A stretch of DNA of 64,000 bases, from assembly GCA_014529385.2 (NCBI GenBank), contig CM043967.1, forward strand, positions 129,093,682 to 129,157,681, given 5' to 3'. The notes under the pieces are model-generated. The model was not told the DNA's origin. It ran no database searches and saw nothing but the letters and a program-made list of their open reading frames with translations. Source of the stretch: Adiantum capillus-veneris (taxonomy: Eukaryota; Streptophyta; Polypodiopsida; Polypodiales; Pteridaceae). A program made the translations under genes and the position numbers. This document shows positions 59,089 to 64,000 of this stretch, in pieces (the stretch's first letter is position 1; the number at the start of each line of letters is the position of its first letter).

Positions 59089-61209
59089 TATTTTCTTTGT
59101 GTTCAAAGGTCCAGAGCGTTCTCTATGTAAAATTTTCCTATATCATGTGCGTTCACCAGAGTGGATTAAAAGTACCCCTTATAGGCCTTATCTACACATA
59201 TTTCTGCAACTTTACAAGAATATAAAATCCCTTCTGTTGAACACATGTGCTATGTTACATATACTTTAGTGAACTCCCCAGGTCAAAGGCCTCACGAATC
59301 CTGTGCACTAAACATTCAGCACTAGAAATCGACCAAACAAGGAGCCAATTCTTCCTTGTGTCCAACTAGTGTTCTTGGGAATGTTTTGGTTAAGCCATTT
59401 CTTTGGTATTTGAAACCACATGTGACCCCTATTGTTATAGTATCCAACCAAAGGTTTCTTGATTAGCAGTTTACATAGGCTCAAGTGGTACATATCTTCT
59501 ATGTTAACAATGCATGTATCTATAATTTATGTTTAGGCTTTCTCTATCCAAATGAGCTACATAATAAAAATCAAATCCAAAATTTAACAGTGAAGTTCAC
59601 AAGGTGATAGCTATTGGTATCATCTTTAGCAATACCAAAGAAATAGCTACCAATAGCTAATGAATAGGAATATTTAAGAAGCTTTCATACCAAAAACTTG
59701 TCAACTCTACTCAAAAAGGTGGAAACTCAAAGGCTTTACACTATATGTATGATGAAACACGGATCAATAATAAGTCACCCCTATACATCGACACCTCCAT
59801 CTCAAGTTTTCATTTCTCTAAGTCAAGCTTGGCATAGGCATAGTATGGAAGCAATAACATGTTGGAAAGCAAGGATTTAGCTTTCTCAACTTGTGAAATG
59901 TTGCTAATGATATATATTCAATATCCCCAAATGAGGACATCTTCACAAAGGTTATGATCCACTTCAATAAGAATAACCATTAATGATTAAACTGAAATCA
60001 AAATATTGCTTGAATTTCTTCATGGTGGAGTGATTAAGACTTGAGACTTGAAACATCCTACATGCAAATCAAAATATCCATAAAGGTCAACAATATTTCT
60101 CAAATCTGTATGGAACTTTAGTAATCAAAATTAAATACTCTCACTCAGTGCGACACCACTTAACAAAAAAACATATTTATATTGCATTTATAGAGGAATT
60201 CAGCCTCATGACATTTATTTACAAACGGAGATAATGGTGTTGCTGTTAGGATTCTCTTACAAGTATTTGTCTTCCTCATCTAGAGATTCATATATACTTG
60301 AGTATTTGTGTGTCTATTTTTTGAATGTAAGCTACAAGGGTAGTTTTCTTACCATTCTATCTTTATGTTGGAGATGAACCCTTGCAATGCCCATGCAATA
60401 TTCACACCTCTTGTTGTTGTGGTATGCAAGTCATGTGAGCTCATACTTTTGCCACCTTCGGGAGTAGAGGTTTCCATGTAGTGTGAGTGAATGAAAGTAG
60501 GAGTAGAATCTTGTTTCATGTTGTAATGGAGGTGAGAGAAGGGAGAGGAGCTAGCTTGTTAGTGTGAAACTATGTGGTGGGCAAGGGGAAGAGATGGGGA
60601 GGAGCTTGCTTGGTGCTACAATGGAGGTGGGAGAAAGCTAACTGAGAGATAACAATGGACTAGCTATAGGGGGTGCATGTGGTTGTTGTAGCAATGGAAA
60701 GCTTAGAAAAGGGTTTGTGGAGAGAGAAAATCACTTTTTAGCTATAGAATAGGTTTGGAAAGACTTTGGAGAGTGAAAATGATGTTTTGGTTTGTTTTCT
60801 TTTTTAATCAATTTTTTAGATTTTTTAGTGCATGTTTTTTACTTTTGGAGATCAAAACTACTTTTTTGACCATGAAATAGGTTTGGGGATCTTTTAAGGA
60901 GGGAAAACTTGAAATTTGATTATTATTATTTTTTTAATTGAAATTTTTAGTGTATTTTTAAATCCGGGCCAAAAAATGGAGGAAAAGATGTCAAAGTGGT
61001 CACCCCCCTCCCTTTCCCCTAGCCACCTCCCTTACCTTCTCACTAGGTAAGAGGCCATTAAGAGGTGTAAGGCTCCCTTGTCTCCGTACTTTTTTTGGGG
61101 TATAGAGTGTGCCCACCACCCTCTTCCTATTGGTTGGCCTCTAATTAACCTTAATCCTAAAGGACCCCTAGAGGGTTCATATTTTTCCTAATGATCTAAA
61201 CAAAAAATC

Positions 61210-62173
61210 TGCCATAACTTTCTACATGTACAATACAACCCCTTTTGGATAACAAAAAACTCTACCGAGGTTTCTCTTAACCTCTCTAAATACATCTTTC
61301 ATCTTTTCTCAATAGATATTACTCAAGAATATTCCTTTAGAAGGAGATCTTGGGCTTAAAGATGCACTATCACAGGTTATCAAACTAGCTTTTGTTAATG
61401 CTGGTAAAAGAGGTTGTTTCTACATATCTCTTTCAAAAAAACCTAGATGGATTAAAAAGGCAAACTCTTCTCATCCCTTACACTTCAATGAAGAGAAGCT
61501 GTTGGTTTCTTGAAAATTGTACCATTATCTCTGGAGGAAATTGTTTTAACCAAAGCCTTGGTATCCCCATGGGATTTTTCTGCTCCCTGATTATGTGTAA
61601 TATATTCCTTGCTTTCTTTTTCTCAAGACTATGGGAGATAATAGTAATAAGCTTTTACTATTCAGACACACTTACCGCCGATATATGGATGACTTACTAA
61701 GCATCAATAACAGAATCTTTTTTGAGGAAATCCATCATATATATCCTAACTACTTGAAAATAGAACCAACTTCTATACATGGGTTCACAACATCCAATGG
61801 ATTTTTTTGCACTTCAGTACAATTCCTTAACTTCTCTATTTTGCTTCATATACCCTATGTTGGAGGCTATGACCGAAAATTTATATGGAAGAGAGATCTT
61901 TTGGAACTTCCTCCTTTTGAGTTCATTAAAAGGAATAGTAATAGGCCCCACAATGCAACTCTTAGCACTTGTATCAACCTACTGTATCTAATTTTCTACT
62001 CCTCTTCTAAGTACCTCCTTGGTTGGAAAGATATTAAGATACTTATTAAAAAGTATTGTCTTAATGGCTCCAATAGATATGACATTATTGATAAAATTCT
62101 ATTATCACATACTCGACATGACTGGCCTGAATTACATTTTAACCTTGACAATCCCATCTCTTTAATAAGGTAG
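61210..62173 (+). pseudogene. Penelope-like reverse transcriptase domain
   Basis: Frames in order: FHLFSIDIT (motif A with catalytic Asp), IPLEGDLGLKDALSQVIKLA, CFNQSLGIPMGFFCSLIMCN (motif B, GIPMG), then the open frame 61631-62173 with YRRYMDDLLSINN (motif C, YMDD) and TSVQFLNFSI. GIPMG plus Y-x-DD and the IYPNYLKIEPTS phrase after it fit Penelope-like RTs. The GIPMG part is in another frame from YMDD, and motif A in a third, so it is broken. The ORF ends 120 codons after YMDD with no GIY-YIG endonuclease, as in endonuclease-lacking branches of that class. A DIRS-like or other RT class is less likely but not excluded. Confidence 0.65.
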
Positions 62174-62234
62174 TAGGCTCATTCACAATGGGCCTACTAT
62201 CGACCCATTGTGTATGGTGCCTGGGATAGGGCGG

Positions 62235-62237
<3 letters not shown>

Positions 62238-62286
<49 letters not shown>

Positions 62287-62390
62287 TTCACCACTCGCTG
62301 GTAATAATTTTTTTCAAATTTTGGTTCACACTTGCTGGTACACACATACACACACGCACACACACGCACACACACATTTAACCACTTGTT
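62238..62390 (+). repeat. CA microsatellites in the Penelope-like 3' region
   Basis: Two CA tracts (62238-62284 and about 62340-62377), each followed by a variant of ATTTMACCACT(C/T)G(C/T)TGGTA, so a ~100-bp unit is duplicated. Confidence 0.85.
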
Positions 62391-62439
62391 GGTAGCCTTT
62401 TTAAGCATCAGATCAAGGTGTATTTTGCTTGTCGATACT

Positions 62440-62780
62440 CTAGGTCCTATTTAAGGGGATCTACTACTCTTGAAACATGGGATAGGACCCTTAGAAGGGT
62501 TTGATGGTTACAAAGCGTGAAAAAATTACTTATTACAGTCTTTTACTCCTATTCCATAAGGCTCTTGGGCTTAACCTACTGTGCCAAATGACATCGCGGG
62601 CGACTACTCTTCCACATTTCCCCAAGGGGAGCTCGATCTACTCAGGATACACTGCATACAATTAGCCATGAGTGAGGGCAGTCTTCCTTCTTCTATTTAA
62701 AGAGGTGAGAGCACATTCTACCCCTCACTTAGCTGTGCGTGTGTTTTACTTGCATCAAGAGTGAGGACTGTGTGTTTTTT
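62440..62780 (+). repeat. Penelope-associated terminal region, direct copy
   Basis: Contains CTATTTAAAGAGGTGAG and CCCCTCACTTAGCT (62689-62735), the counterpart of minus-strand 52451-52505. TATTTAAA could serve as a TATA box. Confidence 0.5.
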
Positions 62781-62918
62781 CATCTCTGTTGCACCAAGCA
62801 TGGAGCTTACAACTCAGCCAACTCAGGTTGGTCTTAACATCAATAATCTTGTTACTGTCATTTTTTATTAAATGGTAAAGCGTTGTTTCATAAAAATGTA
62901 TGCACTTAGCAAATGGTG

Positions 62919-63502
62919 TACTTAAATAGTCGGGATGACTATACTTAGCATGGCATGATATAAGTGATTGGACCTCTGTTTGGTGGGCTCTGTTGCTCAT
63001 TCTACAGCATGATAAGGACCACTACAGTGATCGACTTTGACTGGCATTGCATGGTAAAGGTGGTTTCTTTTGGGAGCATCACTATGGTACTATTACTGGG
63101 TTTTTTTCAAAGATTGTCATTATACAACTGCAGGTACATTAGGAAAAAAAAATAAAAAAGGGGTTTTCCATACCCGATATTCATGGTTTTTTCCTTACCC
63201 AACATTCACTGTACTTAAAAAGTTGGGACGACTATACTTAGCATGGCATGATATAAGTGATTGAACCTTTGTTTGGTGGGCTCTATTCCTCGTTCTATAG
63301 CCTAGTAAGGACCACTACAGTGGTCAACTTTGACTGGCATTACATGGTAAAGGTGGTTTCTTTTTGGGAGCATTACTATGGTACTATTATTGGTATTTTG
63401 GAAGCTGGTCATTATTTGGCTGCAGGTACATTAATATTTTTTTGGAGAAAAGGGGTTTCCCATACCCGATATTCACTGTTTTTTATTGTTGATAATGGCA
63501 CT
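62919..63502. repeat. 292-bp tandem duplication
   Basis: GTACTTAAATAGTCGGGATG at 62919 recurs as GTACTTAAAAAGTTGGGACG at 63211, and the similarity continues through CATACCCGATATTCA in both copies. Short frames in both copies are similar but not coding-like. Confidence 0.85.
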
Positions 63503-64000
63503 AAAGCAAAAATTTGAAAAAAAAAATAGGGGGCATAATCAGTCGTACACAGTGTGATGAAATTGAAACCAACGTGTGGTGGACCGTGGCAAAATACGGT
63601 ATTTTTGAGGAGTAATGTTCCTTGTTGTTTGAAACAAGTATAATCCATCATATGGGTTGGCTAAGTCTATATAGTAAGGGCTGGATGGTCGCTACTGCTT
63701 ACTGTGGTGCAACATTATACATGGATTGGGGGTTAGCCGATTGCTTGTGGCATACTAACTATACCTTTTTGAAAACACACACTTAAGTTTTTACACTTGG
63801 TCTAGATAGACATCGTGTTTATATCTAAAGATCTTTGCTAATTGGCTTACTCATCAGAGAATGAAGGTAAGTAACATTTGAGGAAGGAAAATGACATAGA
63901 ACCCTAATTAGGGTTACACTTTTGTCTATAAATACTAAAAAACTTGTTGATTATTTTTACAAGAAATATCATTTATATTGCTTTTGCTTTATGGCAAAGT
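63503..64000. other. No feature recognised
   Basis: AT-rich end of the window without ORF or repeat signal. Confidence 0.35.

Larger units (their letters stand above)
55827..61200. mobile_element. ~5.4-kb insertion with diverged inverted ends inside the Penelope-like ORF
   Basis: It separates the two halves of one RT ORF. Left end TTTAGGGATTAAGGCTAAT and GGGGACAAGGG (55845-55885) recur inverted at the right end (61085-61185) as TTTAGGATTAAGGTTAAT and GGAGACAAGGG. Similarity is partial, and borders are good to tens of bases only. The interior has one exon-like block and two hairpins but no transposase that I recognise, so it may be a large non-autonomous DNA element. Confidence 0.5.

Noticed and set aside
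61210-62173. Group II intron or mitochondrial RT origin for the YMDD protein
   Set aside because: GIPMG, the sequence after YMDD, and the nuclear repeat context fit Penelope-like RTs better. No intron RNA domain structure was noticed.

Overview
This window looks like repeat-rich nuclear DNA of a land plant. It contains no gene that reads as fully intact. The clues are plant-type retroelements (a chromovirus with tRNA-iMet priming, a copia element, a gag-only element), decayed spliced genes with plant-like GT-AG introns, a broken pentatricopeptide-repeat (PPR) gene of the plant organelle-editing kind, and a fragment of the spliceosomal helicase BRR2. The PPR wording and the Penelope-like elements suggest a seed-free vascular plant, most likely a fern. 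That placement is inference, and I would not name a species.

Layout. (1) 1-9155: two inverted, decayed copies of one Ty3/gypsy pol. Between them lies a spliced, decayed minus-strand gene joining a ParB-like domain to a permuted DNA N6-adenine/N4-cytosine methyltransferase-like domain, with an array of palindromes directly upstream. (2) 9468-12657: a decayed Mutator-like transposase. (3) 13.8-19.0 kb: several local repeat families, including a second palindrome array, a three-unit repeat with (CT)n tracts, a tRNA-like sequence and one unrecognised broken ORF. (4) 19063-31193: about 40 copies of a ~190-bp satellite whose monomer is itself a hairpin. It is interrupted by a gag-only copia element, a solo LTR with a perfect 5-bp target duplication, and a 725-bp terminal-inverted-repeat element with a perfect 8-bp target duplication. 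(5) 31.2-32.2 kb: a truncated relative of that element and the BRR2 fragment. (6) 32196-40976: a complete but decayed chromovirus with ~1.6-kb LTRs. (7) 41-43 kb: a zinc-knuckle remnant and the PPR pseudogene. (8) 43.5-45.1 kb and 53.8-62.2 kb: two Penelope-like element copies in opposite orientation; the second is split by a ~5.4-kb insertion. (9) 45425-50578: a gag-only LTR element whose gag ORF is split by a 288-bp MITE. (10) The last 2 kb carry a 292-bp tandem duplication.

The sequence shows nested insertion: elements sit in satellite, in other elements and in gene remnants. The most unusual item is the ParB-methyltransferase gene with its upstream palindrome array. All splice sites and domain calls come from reading by eye. 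No database search was run.
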